In this document: positions 9,436 to 21,573 of the stretch, piece after piece | Position numbering within the stretch: the stretch's first letter is position 1 | Layout: each line of letters starts with the position of its first letter | From: Macrotis lagotis | Lineage: Eukaryota > Chordata > Mammalia > Peramelemorphia > Peramelidae | Direction: 5' to 3' | Length of the DNA stretch: 64,000 nt | Assembly: GCF_037893015.1 (NCBI RefSeq) | Contig: NC_133661.1 | Span: 186,312,703 to 186,376,702 of the forward strand | The notes under the pieces: model-generated | Told to the model about the DNA's origin: nothing | Database searches by the model: none | The model's input: the letters and a program-made list of their open reading frames with translations, nothing else | Translations under genes and position numbers: made by a program

Positions 9436-10351
9436 CCTTTTTTTATTTAAATTTTCTTTAATTTATTTACACATTACTAAAAATTCTTGTTGTAAAGTAA
9501 ACATAATACCCCCTCCCCCCACAAAAATATAAAGCCTCATGAGAAATAAAGTGAAAGAAAGAGAAAAAAATGTGTTTCAGTCTATGTTCTGATACCATTT
9601 GCTGGATCACATTCTTTATCATCAGTCCATCATAGAAGTTACTTCCATATTTTTACACAGTTGCTGTTAATGATTGTAACTCCATCCATCCATTCCTCCC
9701 CACTACCATCTATATTTTCTCTCTCCTTTCACTCTGTCCCTCTTCAAAAATGTGCTGTGGGACAGCCAAGTGGCACAGTGGACAAAGTATTGGCCCTAGG
9801 GCCAAAAGGGCCCAAACCTACATTCCCACCCCAGAAACCTAGCAATCACCTGGCCAGTGGTCTCAGGTTAGCCAAACCACCCTGCAAAAAGTTAAAAAGA
9901 AAATGTGTTATATCTGACTGTCCTCTCCTATGGCCTACCCTCTCCTTTATAACCCACATCCTCCTCCCTTCTCCCTGTCCCCCTTCTCTCCTTTTACTTC
10001 TAGATTTCTGTACCCTATTGAGTGTGTATGCTGTTTCCTCTCTAAGCCATTTCCGAAGAGAATGAAGGCTCCCTCATTCCCCCTCACCTTCCCCCCTTCC
10101 ATACCATACACATTGCGAAAGCTATTTCTTTGACTCTTTTATATGAAATATCTTAGTCTATCCTATTTCTCCTTCCCTTTTTCCCTTTCATTTCCTTTTC
10201 ACCCATTGACTCCGTTTTTACAATATATTATGCTTTCAAATTCAGCTGTCTCCTGTGCCTCATCTATAAAGGCTCCTTCTACCTGTTTTATTAAATGACA
10301 AGGTTTATATGAATATTATCAATATCTTCTTCCCTGAATACATGCAGTTAA
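9436..10351 (-). mobile_element. 5'-truncated L1-like element 3' fragment, with 12-bp target duplication
   Basis: TTAGATGCAATT flanks it exactly at 9424-9435 and 10352-10363. Inside are blocks also found in 53570-54900: a TAAAGTAAACATAATACCCCC-type 3' tail, a SINE-derived module at 9757-9890, AAAGAAAATGTGTTATATC, and TGAATACATGCAGTT at its far end. The shared order shows one element family (see 53570-56985). Confidence 0.75.
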
Positions 10352-10551
10352 TTAGATGCAATTTCATTGCCAAACCAGCACTACATAATAATTGGCATCT
10401 GTGGTCAACCAGGGGACAATTCTATTTTTATACTAAGTAACATAAGGGAAAACCTTTTCTATGTGCCTTTTGCTCTTCAACCTTCTGCCTTTTGTTCCTT
10501 CCCACCTTCCTGCTCAGAAGTATCTAGTTAGACTCAAGAGCTGCATTTCTA

Positions 10552-10645
10552 GGGGCAGCTAGGTTGAGGAGGATCTGAGTTCAAATATGGTCTCAGTCAC
10601 TTAATAATTACCTAGCTGTGTGACTTTGGGCAAATCTAACTCCAT
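10552..10645 (+). mobile_element. tRNA-headed SINE with internal deletion
   Basis: The head GGGGCAGCTAGGTTG jumps to GAGGATCTGAGTTC, losing about 35 bp of the usual head, then continues through CTAGCTGTGTGACTTTGGGCAA. Confidence 0.8.
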
Positions 10646-11429
10646 TTTCTGAGATTTCTCCAAACCTCTACAACAAACTTTAATAATGGCTCAAAAAAAT
10701 TTCAGAGTCATAGAATTCTCAAAAGAATAAAGTGAAATAATTTTCCAGTCCAACAAATTATACAGTCAGCAAGAAAGGTCTGTTGCACCAAGGTGAGCAT
10801 GGAGCATAGTGTAGGCTAAACCCCAGCAAACCAGGAGCAGACCTTGAGTATGACTGAATCAGTGGTGGCAGTAGTAGTTTCCATATTTCTTAGCCCCAAG
10901 GTGGTAATGGGGGGCTGAAAACTGGTCAGAAAAAGATTACAGGAGTTTGACTGCTGGTACTGGGGGCAGGACTCTGTGGCATTGCTCACACTTAAGTTTT
11001 GGTCACAGTATCAGGGTGAGGAGGATTAGCAAGATCAGAATCTGCATCTATGGGAGAACTGGTCACAATTCCAGGGTGGAAAGGAGTGCTTGCAGTTACT
11101 CACAGATCAGAGCATAGGTCAGGAGAGTACTAAACACACCTCTTCCTAGAATCAAATGCTTACAGGTCCCCAGAATTATCTGTGAAAAAACTTGGAGCTT
11201 CAGATAGTGCCTGTTCTACTCTGGAAGCAGAGTTCCTCTTTAGCATAGAGATAGGAGAAAACAAATAGAGTGGAAAAAAATAAGCAAAGAGCAGAAAAAA
11301 ATCCTGACTACAAAAAGTTACTATGGTAGTATGGAAGATCAAGACAACAAAGTCAAAACCCTTACATCCAAAACTTCAAATAAAAATACAAATTGGTCTC
11401 AGGCCATGGTGTAATTCAAAAATTTTTTT
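10646..11429. other. intergenic, no gene recognised
   Basis: Nothing beyond short frames. The right part, from about 10790, has the GC-richer texture of an L1 5' untranslated region and may belong to the L1 that follows. Confidence 0.35.
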
Positions 11430-11782
11430 TAATCAAGTAAGAGATGCAGAGGAAAATTTGAGAGAATAAATGAGAATGATGCAAGAAAATCTTGAAAAAA
11501 AAGAATCAATAGTTTTGTAAAGGAGGCACAAAAATCCAATGAAGAGACGAATGCCTTGGAAAATAGAATTGGCCAAATAGGAGAGAGAGAAACAAACATT
11601 CAATAAAGAAGAAAATTCCTTTAAAATTAGAATAGGGCAAGTGGAAGATAATGACTTTGAGAAATCAAGAAATAAAGCAAAATCAAAAGAATAGCAAAAT
11701 ATCTCAGTGGAAAAAACAACTAGCTTTCAAAATAGATCAAGGAGAGATAATTTAAGAATTATTGGACTACCTAAAAGTTATG

Positions 11783-11832
<50 letters not shown>

Positions 11833-13690
11833 AGCATCTTTCAAAAAATTATCAAGGAATAGAAATTGAAAGAATACACTGATCATATCCTGAAACCAAA
11901 ATGTAAACTTCCAGGAATATTATAGCCAAATTCTAAAGCTCATAGGACAAGAAGAAAATAATGAAAGCAACCAAAAAGAAAAAAAAGTCAAATATTATGG
12001 AGCCATGGTTAATAGACAGGATAACAAAATATTTAGCAGTTTTTTGATTAATGTATTGGAGGGCTTGGGATCATATTTTGGAGGACAAAGGATTGCAAAC
12101 AAGCATCACCTGCCCAGCAAAACTTAATATTAATTGTTCAGGGAAAAATGAATATTCAATAAAATAGAGAACTTTCAAGCATTCCTGATGAAAACACTAG
12201 GGCTTAATAGAAAAATATGACTTTTTAAATACAAGACTGAAGAGAAGCATAAAATGATAAACAGGGAAGACAAATCAAAATGGATTCAATCAAGTAAAAC
12301 TGTTTATATTCCCACATGGGAAAATGATACTTTAATTCCCCAAAACTTTCTTATTATTAGGGCAGTTAGAAGAATTATATATAAACCAGAGGGTATAGGT
12401 GTGATTTTAATATGGTGGAATGATTATCTAAAAAAAATAAAATTAAGGGATAATAAAAAAGGAATGCACTAGAAGAAGGGGAAAGGGAGAGGTAAAATGA
12501 GGCAAATTATCTAACATAAAATTGGTGCAAAGAAGTTTTATAGTGAAGGGAATGATAGGTGATAGGAAGGGGAACATGTGAACCTTATGCTCATTGAAAC
12601 TGATTCACAGAGGAAATAGCATACACATTCAGTTGGATATAGAAATCTATCTTGTCTTAGAGAAAAGTAGGAAAGAAAGGAGATAAGAGAAGGGAGATGT
12701 ATTGAAAAGAGAGTGGTTTGGTTGAGGTAAAAGTCAGAAGCAAGATACTTTTGAGAATGGACAGGATTAAAGGAGAGAAAGATAAATAGAGGGAAGATAG
12801 GATTAAGGGAATTACATAGTAATTATAAAGGTGAAAAAAATTTTACAGTAAATTTCTCCCATTAAGACCTCATTTCTTAAATAAATAGAGAACTGAGTCA
12901 AATTAATAGGAATGAGCCATTTCTCAATTGGTAATGGTCAAGACATATGAACAAGCATTTTTCAGACAAAGTAATCAAAGCTATGTATAAACTTATGAAA
13001 AAATGCTCTAAATAACTATTTATTAGAGAAATGCAAATGAAAACAAATCTGAGGTACTACCTTACACCTATCAGATTGGTTAATATGACAAAAAAGGGAA
13101 AATGACAAATGTGAAAAGGAATGTGAGAAAATGTGAAAATGTGAAAAATAATTTACCAATGTCATGGTGATTCAACCATTCTGTAGAGTATTTTGGAATG
13201 AAGCTCAAAAGTTTACAAAACGATGCATTCCCCTTCACAAACAATAACACTGCCAAATCTATATCCTAAAAAAAAAGAAAAAAAAATTATATGTTCAAAA
13301 ATATTTGTAACAGTTCTTTTAGTGGTGCCAAAGAATTGGAAATTGAAGGGATGTCCATCGATGGGGGAAAGATAGAACAAGCTGTTATCTATGAGTGTGA
13401 TGGAATATTATTGTACTGTAAGAAAAGAAAAGCAAGATGCTCTCAGAAAAACCTGGAAAGACTTAAATGAACTGATGCAAAGTAAAATGAACAGAACAAG
13501 GAGAACATTATATATAACAGCAATATTGTATGTTGATCAACTGTGTTGACTTAGCTAGTCTCAGCAATACAATGATCCAAGCCAATTCTTGAGAACTTAT
13601 GATGAAAAATTCTATCCATCTCCAGAGAAAGAACTGATAAAATCTGAATACAAATTTAAGCATAGATTTTTTCCTTTTTTTGATCTGTGC
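11430..13690 (+). mobile_element. L1 with ORF1 remnant and most of ORF2 deleted
   Basis: About 11700-11790 contains the ORF1 block TTTAAGAATTATTGGACTAC and CCTAAAAGTTATGATCAGAG. The same block is present, reversed, near 55440-55500. The inter-ORF region follows to about 12880, then the sequence jumps to the ORF2 3' end (CATTTCTCAATTGGTAATGG ... GAGTGTGATGGAATATTATT) and the 3' untranslated region. No frame is intact. Confidence 0.72.
11786..11830. repeat. (GA)n microsatellite
   Basis: Pure AG run inside the degenerate L1 ORF1 region; it would disrupt the coding frame. Confidence 0.95.
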
Positions 13691-14188
13691 TTTGAAACTA
13701 ATTTTTAATTTTTTTTAAAAAACTCTTTGAAGATGATATGATGGTTTACTTAGAGATCCTTGGAAAAGCATCTTAAAAAACCTCCTAGAAACAATTAACA
13801 AATTCAGCAAAATAGCAGGTTATAAAATAAACTCACATAAATTATCAGCATTTCTATATATGAACAAAAAAGCCCAAGGGCAAGAGATACAAGAAATTCC
13901 ATTTAAAGTAACTACAGGGAATTTACTTCCCAAGACAAACCCAGAAATTGTATGAACACAATTATAAAACACTTCTCACTCAAACAGTCAGAACTAAATA
14001 ATTGGAAAAATGTCAAATTCTCATGGTTAGGTCAAACTAATATAGGAAAATGACAACTCTACTCAAATTAAATTACTTATTTAGTGCTATACCAATCAAA
14101 TTACCAAATAATGGTTTTACCAAGCTAGAAAAAAATAGTAACAAAATTTATCTGGAGCAACAAAAGGGCAAGAATAATTGCAAGGGAA

Positions 14189-14374
14189 ATGATGAAAAAA
14201 AATGTTAAGGAAGGTAGTCTAGCTCTACCAGATCTAAAACTATACTATAAAGCAGCAGTCATCAAAACTGCCTGGTATTGGTTAAGAAATAGAGTAATGG
14301 ATCGGTGGTTTAGTCTAAAGAAGTTCCAGCAAATGACTACAGCAATCTACTATTTAACAAACACAAAGACATAA
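14189..14374 (+). pseudogene. L1 ORF2 C-terminal fragment
   Basis: An open 61-codon piece with [20 protein letters not shown], the well-known conserved block after the L1 reverse transcriptase, then a stop. Flanking sequence continues the same region in other frames. It is a decayed fragment of the L1 endonuclease/reverse-transcriptase protein, not a working gene. Confidence 0.85.
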
Positions 14375-15540
14375 GCTTCTGGGATAAGAACTCACTATTT
14401 GACAGAAATTGTTGGGAAAACTGGAAAATATAGCAAAAACCAGTCATAGACCCACATCTCACACCCTATACCAAACTAAGGTCAAAATAGGTACAGGATT
14501 AAGACATAAAGAGAGATACCATAGATAAATTAATAGACCAAGAAATAATCTATCTATAAGATCTATAGAAAGGGTATAAATTTATGACCAAACAAGAATT
14601 AGAGCACAGTATAAACTGCAAAGTGAATAATTTTTAACTATATTACATTAAAAAGGTTTTGCACTAATAAAATCAATGCTGCCAAAATTAGAAGAAAGGC
14701 AGAAAGCTGGGAAATAATATTCACAACTAGGAGTTCTGATAAAGGTCTCATTTCTAAAATATACAGAAAATTGCATCAAATTTATAAGATCACAAGTCAT
14801 TCACCAATTGATAAATGGTCAAAGGATATGAACAGACAATTTTCAAATGAAGAATTTAAAGCTATATACAATCATATGAAAAAGTGCTCCAAATCATTAT
14901 TGATTAGAAAATGCAGATCAAAACAACAATGAGGTAGCATCTCGCACCTATCATATTGGCCAAGATGAGAAAAAAGGGAAAATGATCAGTAATGGAGAGG
15001 TTGTGGGAGAATTGGGACATTAATGCACTGCTGGTAGAGTTGCGAACAGATCCAGCCTTTCTGGAGAGCAACATTGAACTATACCCAAAGAGCAATAAAA
15101 CTGTTCGTATCCTTTGGCTCAGCAATTCCAATTCTAGGTCTAAATCCAGAAGAAATTTTAGAAAAAGGGAAAAGTGCTATATGTTCCAAAATATTCATAG
15201 CAGCTCTTTTTGTAGTGGTAAAAAATTAGAAACTGAGTGGATGCCTAACAACTGGGGAATGGCTAAAAAAAATTATGGTTCATGAATACTATGGAATACT
15301 ATTATTCTATAAGAATCCATAAGTGGTCAGACTCTAGAGAAGCATGGAATGACTTATGGGGGATCTGATACTGAGAGAAGGGAGTAGAACCAAAAGAACA
15401 ACATGAACCATCAACAACATTGTGAGATGAACAACCTTGATACTCCTCTCAGCAGTCCAGAGATCTAGGACAACTGTATTAGACTGGCTATGGACTATAT
15501 CATCCCTATACAGAGGAAGAAAAACAAAACAAAACACACA

Positions 15541-15542
15541 TA

Positions 15543-15602
<60 letters not shown>
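15541..15602. repeat. (CT)n(CA)n microsatellite
   Basis: CT run passing into a CA run, inside the L1 3' untranslated region. Confidence 0.95.
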
Positions 15603-15605
<3 letters not shown>

Positions 15606-15880
15606 CACACCCAACCCTTCAAAATCTGATGAACACTTTATAAAAAAGTATCTCTTATGTATTACTTTCCCTTCATTCTAACTCCTCATACCAAAAATTA
15701 GTATTCTGCAAACATGTTTATCAAAATATGCATGTACAATGCTAACCTGACTGTGCCCCTGAGGGGAGGTGGTTGGGAAGGAAGAGTGGAAGGAAATTTT
15801 GTAACTTAAAAAATATACATGTGTATATCAATGAAAATAAATAAATAAATTTTTAAAAAATAAAAATGTTAAAATTGTTT

Positions 15881-16633
15881 TTATATGTAATTGAGGAAAA
15901 AATAAAATCTTAAATTAAAAACAAAAGAAATTGATCTTTCTGATACTTGGTTGAACTGGGTGTTTTTCCTTATCACTGAAAAAAGTCCACCAATGCAAAA
16001 ACAAAGCAGGTAAGTACATATACTGGCTGGGGTGGTGTTGATGATGGCAAGAGGATAAAAGAAATGGATCCCAGGTGGCCATCAGTAGATACCATGCCAC
16101 CAGAGACTCTAAATGATCAATGATGCACAGAATTCTACCCCAAGAGCCAGTAGTTCATTTTCCTGTTGGTATCTCAGTTTCACAATCTGTTAAGTTGGGC
16201 AAAATTTGAGATATGGATGGAGCTCTGGAGATCTAGCCTCCTATACAGATCTGGATCAAAAGTCTTTTTTTTTTTTTAAAGTTTGTTGCCCAGAATTGTA
16301 CAAATAACTCTTGTTTTTACAATTATATTTTGTATCAAAAGACATGTGAGAAACTATGATGAAATGACTTTGCCCAGTTGATGAGGACTATTTTGATTCT
16401 AAGATAAGCTCATGGATTGCTGCTTGCTATTATGATGAAACAAAACAAAACAAAGGTGTGGTCTTAGAATTCTATGTCCTCTGGATGTGGCACAAATAAA
16501 ACCTGGGACTCATCCTCTCAAAGTGGGAAAGTTAAATTAGAACAATGAAAAAATATATTCAATTTTTATCATTCAATTTAAATGATTCATTATAAAATAA
16601 ATGTTAAAACAATAACTTGTTTAGCAACTAATT
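15881..16633. other. intergenic, no gene recognised
   Basis: AT-rich, with A/T homopolymers; no domain-bearing frame and no clear repeat boundary. Confidence 0.4.
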
Positions 16634-16770
16634 TCTTTTTTTTAAATTTTATTTATTTAAAGCAATGGGGTTAAGTGACTTGCCCAAGGTTACACAGCTA
16701 GGCAATTATTAAGTGTCTGAGGCCTGATTTGAGACTCCAGAGATGCAACTCTATCCACTGCAACTATTTT
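16634..16770 (-). mobile_element. tRNA-headed SINE, partial
   Basis: Reversed body with GCAATGGGGTTAAGTGACTT and ACACAGCTAGGCAATTATTA; part of the head is missing (GATTTGAGACTCCAGAG skips bases). Confidence 0.85.
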
Positions 16771-16803
16771 CTTTTAAATTTATTTCAACACATAAGATGT
16801 CCT

Positions 16804-16964
16804 TAGGGGCGGCTAGGTGGCACAGTATATAGTGCACTGGCCCTGGATTCAGGAGTACCTGAGTTCAAATTTGGCCTCAGACACTTAATAATTACCTAGT
16901 TGTGTGGTCTTGGGCAAGCCACTTGACCCCATTTGCCTTACAAAAACCGAAAATAAAAAAGAAT
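16804..16964 (+). mobile_element. tRNA-headed SINE with imperfect target duplication
   Basis: Full body from GGGGCGGCTAGGTGG. ACATAAGATGTCCT upstream and ACATAACATGTCCT downstream differ at one base. Confidence 0.88.
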
Positions 16965-17111
16965 TATAAAAACATAACATGTCCTCTTTTTTCAGTTACC
17001 CCTACAAGTCTCCTTCAGGACTTCCTTTGTCCATTTATTCTCATTTATTTTTCTTCTCATATTGTAGTCATTAGAATGTGCCATGGAAATGTGAATAGAG
17101 TTTTGAATTTG

Positions 17112-17262
17112 GATGCAGGAATCAAGCAAGCAAGTGTTTATTAAGTACTTACTATAAGTCTGACAAAGTGCCAAGAACTGGGGATTAAAAAAAAAAACCC
17201 AAAAACAATCAGCCATAAGTGAAATGGTTCCTGCCTTCAAGGAGCTTATTTTCTAATGGGTC
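17112..17262 (-). repeat. L2-like 3' fragment
   Basis: Contains TGTTTATTAAGTACTTACTA, GCCAAGAACTGGGG and TGCCTTCAAGGAGCTTATTT, the pattern of old mammalian L2 3' ends in reverse. Confidence 0.6.
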
Positions 17263-17683
17263 AGATTATATGAATATAAGCATAGATCAAGCCTTTGAAG
17301 TTGGAAGCAAATCCCCAAAGTAAATGAAGAACCCAAAGAACCTAGAGACTTTACAGACCAAAGATCTCAAAGAAAACTAAAGTTTTCAAGTTCTTGCCAA
17401 CTCCAGCTTGCTCCTCCCACAGGGATAGGGCATTGATCTTCACCCTATCAAATAATAATGTAGCAGAAAAAAGTTGATTTTCCACTAGAGATTAACATTT
17501 CCATCACCATCTGCCTGGAGCATATAGCTCTGTTGCTGTGACTCCATCAAATATTTTCAATCCTGAATGACCCTTTGTAAGACCTCCTGTCATTGATCAT
17601 ATCTCAGTGTTGACTCTATTTTGACTGTTGGCCTTGGAAAAAGCACTTCCACATTTCTTCTCCCTCTTTCAAGAGGAAATTGT
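17263..17683. other. intergenic, no gene recognised
   Basis: Nothing supported here. Confidence 0.4.
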
Positions 17684-19500
17684 GGGGGCAGAGCCAAGAT
17701 GGCGGCATGAAGGCAGGAATTCCCAGAAACTCATTTCCCAAAAACTCCAAAAGCAATGACTCTATGCCAAAATTATGACTCTAGCCAAAATTTAAAGGAG
17801 CAGAACCCACAGAAAAACTCGGTGATACAATTTCCCAGTTCAAGACAACTTAGAAGTTCCACAGGAAAGGTCTGCTTCACTGGGATTGGGGGTTGGAAAG
17901 AGCTGCAATGCAGCCAGGCTGGAGCAAACCAGCTCTAGCCTTCCAGGAACAGCTGTGGGGTACCTGGATCCCTGGGGGCACCTGAGTCCATAGTGGGGGG
18001 GGGGGAGGTTTCTAGACCTCTTGGCCCAGGGATCACCTGGGACAGCCTGAAGGGTGGTGAGAAAACTGCCACACCAGAGCGCACATGGAGTGGAGTCAGA
18101 GCAGCCCTGCAATGAGAACCTGAAGCTGGAATCAGCATAGTCATCCAATACTTCCAGAGCACCCAGCCCACAGATAGTAAGCAGGTTGGGGGAGACTGCA
18201 GAGGTCTCTGCTCTCCCTGAGGCTTTGCTGTTTGCCCACACGCAGATCTAGGTTGCAGTTTGGGCCCCCATACTACCATAGTCAAGCAGGGATCCTCCTC
18301 ATAGCTCCAGGGCAGAGGGGAGGGCCTGTGGTCAACCACATACTAGAGTACAGACAAGAGAACAGTCAGAGCCTCTTATAAGACCTTGGAGGAATTAAGG
18401 TCCCTATAGGGTATTCTCAAAACCTCCAAAGCCTTGGAAGTGTGGCAAATCAGTCATAGGCTGAGGACATGAGCAAACAACAGAAAAAGAAGAGTCTGAC
18501 CATAGAAAATTACTTTGATCCCATGAAGGATCAAAATACATACTCAGAAGATGACAAAGTTGAAGCTCATAGCGTTTGGAATATGATATTCTGGAAGGCA
18601 AAAGAGCTTGTATTACAACTGAGAATCAACTATCCAGCAAAACTGAATTTCCTCTTTCAGGGAAAAGATGGACTTTCAATGAAACAGGGGACTTTCAAAC
18701 TTTCCTATTGAAACAAACAGAGATGAACAGAAAGTTTGATCTCCAAGTATAAAGACTCAGGTGAAGCATAGAGGGGGTAATCAAGAAGTACTAATTATGA
18801 GGAAATTAATGATGTTGAACTGTTTGTATTACTGCATGGGAAGAAGATATTGAAAACTCCTATGAACCTTCTCATTTATAAGAGCAATGAGAAGGAGCAT
18901 ACAAGGCACAGGAGAGAGCTGAATATAATTGTATAATATAGCAAAAAGATGGAATCAATGGGTGATAAAGGAAAGTACTTGAAGGGGAATGAATGAGCCT
19001 TCATTCTCATCAGAAATGGCTCAGAGAGGAAATAATATATACACTTAATAGGGTATAGAAATCTATCTTACCCTAGAGAAAAATGAGAGCAAAGGGATGG
19101 GATAAGGGGGGAATGGGGTGAAGGAAGGAGGAGTAGGTGACAGAAGAGAGAGAAGATCGTGGAAGAAGGTACTCAGATACACTGCACTTCTGAACAGGGA
19201 CAGGGTGAAAGGAGAGAGAGAATAGAATAAATGAGAGAGGAGGAGGAATAGAATGGAGGGAAATACAGCTAGTAATAGCAACTGTGGGAAAAATATTGAA
19301 GGAACTTCTCTGGTGGACTTATGATAAAGAAGGGAACTCATCCCAGAGACAGAGCCATTGGATTCTAAACACAGACTGAAGTACACTTTTTCCCCCTCTC
19401 TCACTATTCTTCAGGTTTCTTTATCTTTTTTTTTTTGGGGGGGGGGGTTATGCTTACTCTTACAACAAGATTATTGAAATAATAAAGAAGTGCTAGCCCT
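17684..19500 (+). mobile_element. L1-like element without ORF2 (HAL1-like)
   Basis: Starts with the L1 5' signature GGGGGCAGAGCCAAGATGGC and a GC-rich leader. It then holds an ORF1 remnant (18470-18720, including TTCCTCTTTCAGGGAAAAGA) and an inter-ORF-like stretch. It ends directly in the short 3' tail (TTATGCTTACTCTTACAACA, 19448-19490) shared with 34398, 36985 and 53570. No endonuclease or reverse-transcriptase sequence lies between, which is the layout of half-L1 elements. A large internal deletion of an ordinary L1 is the alternative. The 133- and 134-codon minus-strand frames at 17840-18339 are antisense to its leader. Confidence 0.65.
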
Positions 19501-19716
19501 TCAAAAAACAGAGTAAATTGCAATACACAACTGTCCACAATTACTAGTTTTTTTCTTATTTTCACTATTTCATAAAGGTCTTTCCATACTTATTTATATT
19601 CTTAATTGTTGTGCATCTTAATCACCATTAATTCCACTGCATTAATTGCACTAGAGCTTATTTAATTATTCCCAAATTGTTTGGAATGACAAATGATGTT
19701 ATAAGACCCTTTGAAT
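19501..19716. other. AT-rich spacer
   Basis: No feature recognised. Confidence 0.4.
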
Positions 19717-19868
19717 TGGGGTAGCTAAGTGGCATAGTGAATAGAGAACCGGCTCTGGTGTCAAAAGGACCTGAGTTCAAATTCAGCCTCAGACACTTCA
19801 TACTTACTTAGCTATATGACCTTGGGCTAGTCACTTAACCCCATTGTTATGCAAAAAACAAAAAAAAG
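19717..19868 (+). mobile_element. tRNA-headed SINE
   Basis: Diverged copy from GGGGTAGCTAAGTGGCAT to an A-rich tail. Confidence 0.85.
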
Positions 19869-20322
19869 TCTGAAAAAAATAGCAACATTTATATTCTTTG
19901 CCTAATAGCTCCTTTGTTAAAGTTGTCATCTGTTGGGATGTTATCAACTGTTGAGAAACACCCCTTACTTAAGAGTGAAGGTTTTAAAATATTTTTTTGA
20001 TCTTAAGGTGTAGATTAGCTTGGCCAACAGTAGGAACTTGGGATGGTATTTCTTGGGAGTTCAAGTTCTCAATTAGAGAGCAAGTGATTGAAATGATGAT
20101 TTAGATGAAGAAGAAGAAAATGATTGTTGTGGTTTAAGGTTTACAAGGCACTTCAGGAAGTAAAAATATTATGATTAAGGAGGACCATGTATGGGCTGGG
20201 TCAAAAGAAAATAGATATGGTGATTTGTCTACCATAGAATTAGCCAAAAGGAATTTGACTCAAGGAAAGAGTCAGAACTGAGGCAGAATAATATCATAGA
20301 GTAAAGAGCTTATAGAATTCAT
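19869..20322. other. intergenic, no gene recognised
   Basis: No recognisable domain or repeat. Confidence 0.4.
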
Positions 20323-20600
20323 AGGCAGTTAGTTGGTGCAGTGGGAGTTCAAATCTGGATACATATACTTGACTAGCTGTGGGATCTTGGGTAAATCACT
20401 TAACCCTGACTGCCTCATGGTTAGGGCCATCTCCAGTTGTCCTGTTTCATATCTGACTATTGGAACCAGATGGCTCTGAAGGAGAAAGTGAGACTGATGA
20501 TTTAGCACAGTACACTCCTCACTCACAATTCATGTGCTTGTCCTGGCATCACCTACAGAGAATGAAGGACAAACATCATCATCATCATCATCATAGGATT
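20323..20600 (+). mobile_element. MAR1-type SINE, ending in an ATC run
   Basis: Head GGCAGTTAGTTGGTGCAGTG (shortened), body CATCTCCAGTTGTCCTG, end GAATGAAGGACAAACATCATC followed by an (ATC)n tail. Confidence 0.85.
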
Positions 20601-20639
20601 CATAGTATGTAGGCTTACATCTTAGGATTAAGGACATAC

Positions 20640-20884
20640 CCAAGTTGCTGTTGTTGTTCTGTCATGTTTGACTCTTCATGATGTCATTTGGGCTTTTCTT
20701 GGCTAAGAGACTAGTGTTTGCCAATTCTTTCTCCAACTCATTTTACATCTAAGAGTAACTGAGGCAAATAGGATTAAGTGACTTGTCCAGGTTCATACAG
20801 CTAGGAAGTGTCTGAGGAGATACCAAAAGCTGAATCTTCCTGATTCCAGACTTGGCACTCTATTGATTGTGCCACCTAGTTGTA
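20640..20884 (-). mobile_element. CORE-SINE with RTE-type 3' end
   Basis: Reversed; GTTTGACTCTTCATGATGTC at the left, CAACTCATTTTACATCTAAG in the CORE, GCCACCTAGTTGT at the tRNA-like head. Confidence 0.8.
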
Positions 20885-21396
20885 TTTTATTTTGTTACTT
20901 GATCCTAATTTCCTTAAAGCCTTTCAATGTCAACAATTACAAAAGCAGATTCAATTCCCTTAAATTCAAGCTTTTAATAAGTATCTATTATATGTCTAGT
21001 GACAGGCAACATGGTATAGAATGTAAAAAACTGGTTTTCAAGTCAGGTTCAATAGCTACCTTAGAAACATCCTTGCTTATGTGACCATGGACAAGTTACT
21101 TAACTTTTGCTGCAAATTGCTCAGGTTGAGTCTTGCACAGCCTCTCCCCATATCCCAGGCAAGTCAAGGACTATATATAAATGACAGCTGAGTCACTAAT
21201 CAACCATGGTGGAGGGAGTTCATGAATCTAAATGTTCTCACTCCAATTAAATTGTAAGTCTGGACTAAAACAATGACAACAAAAAATTCCTTCTTTTTTT
21301 TTCTTTAAAAGAGAGAGGAATTAGATCTGTGATTTCACTGGAATAAGGGGCTTCCAATAAAGAAATTCTTTCTACTGTTACAGGTCAGCACTGTTC
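20885..21396. other. intergenic, no gene recognised
   Basis: Short frames only. Confidence 0.4.
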
Positions 21397-21409
21397 TGAA
21401 ATGTATATT

Positions 21410-21560
21410 CTTTTTGTTTGTTTGTTTTTTGCAAGGCAATGGGGTTAAGTGGCTTGCCCAAGGTCATACAGCTGGGTAATTATTAAGTGACTGAGGCTGG
21501 ATTTGAACTCAGGTACTTCTGACTCCAGGGCTCTATCTACTGTGCCATCTGGCCACCCCT
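21410..21560 (-). mobile_element. tRNA-headed SINE with imperfect target duplication
   Basis: Reversed body preceded by a GTTT run. TGAAATGTATATT (21397-21409) and TGAAATGTAAATT (21561-21573) flank it. Confidence 0.88.
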
Positions 21561-21573
21561 TGAAATGTAAATT

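Larger units (their letters stand above)
13735..15880 (+). mobile_element. 5'-truncated L1, ORF2 3' half to A-rich end
   Basis: Begins in the C-terminal part of the reverse-transcriptase coding region (ATGATATGATGGTTTACTTA), runs through the ORF2 C-terminus and ends in an A-rich tail with AAATAAATAAATAAAT near 15840. It directly follows another L1 3' end, so two L1 fragments abut. Confidence 0.8.

Noticed and set aside
9661..10065. 134-codon + strand frame
   Set aside because: It lies on the opposite strand of the L1-like 3' fragment and runs through the SINE-derived module.
17840..18339. 133- and 134-codon minus-strand frames as a host gene
   Set aside because: They are antisense to the GC-rich leader of an L1-like element and overlap each other in different frames, with no domain.
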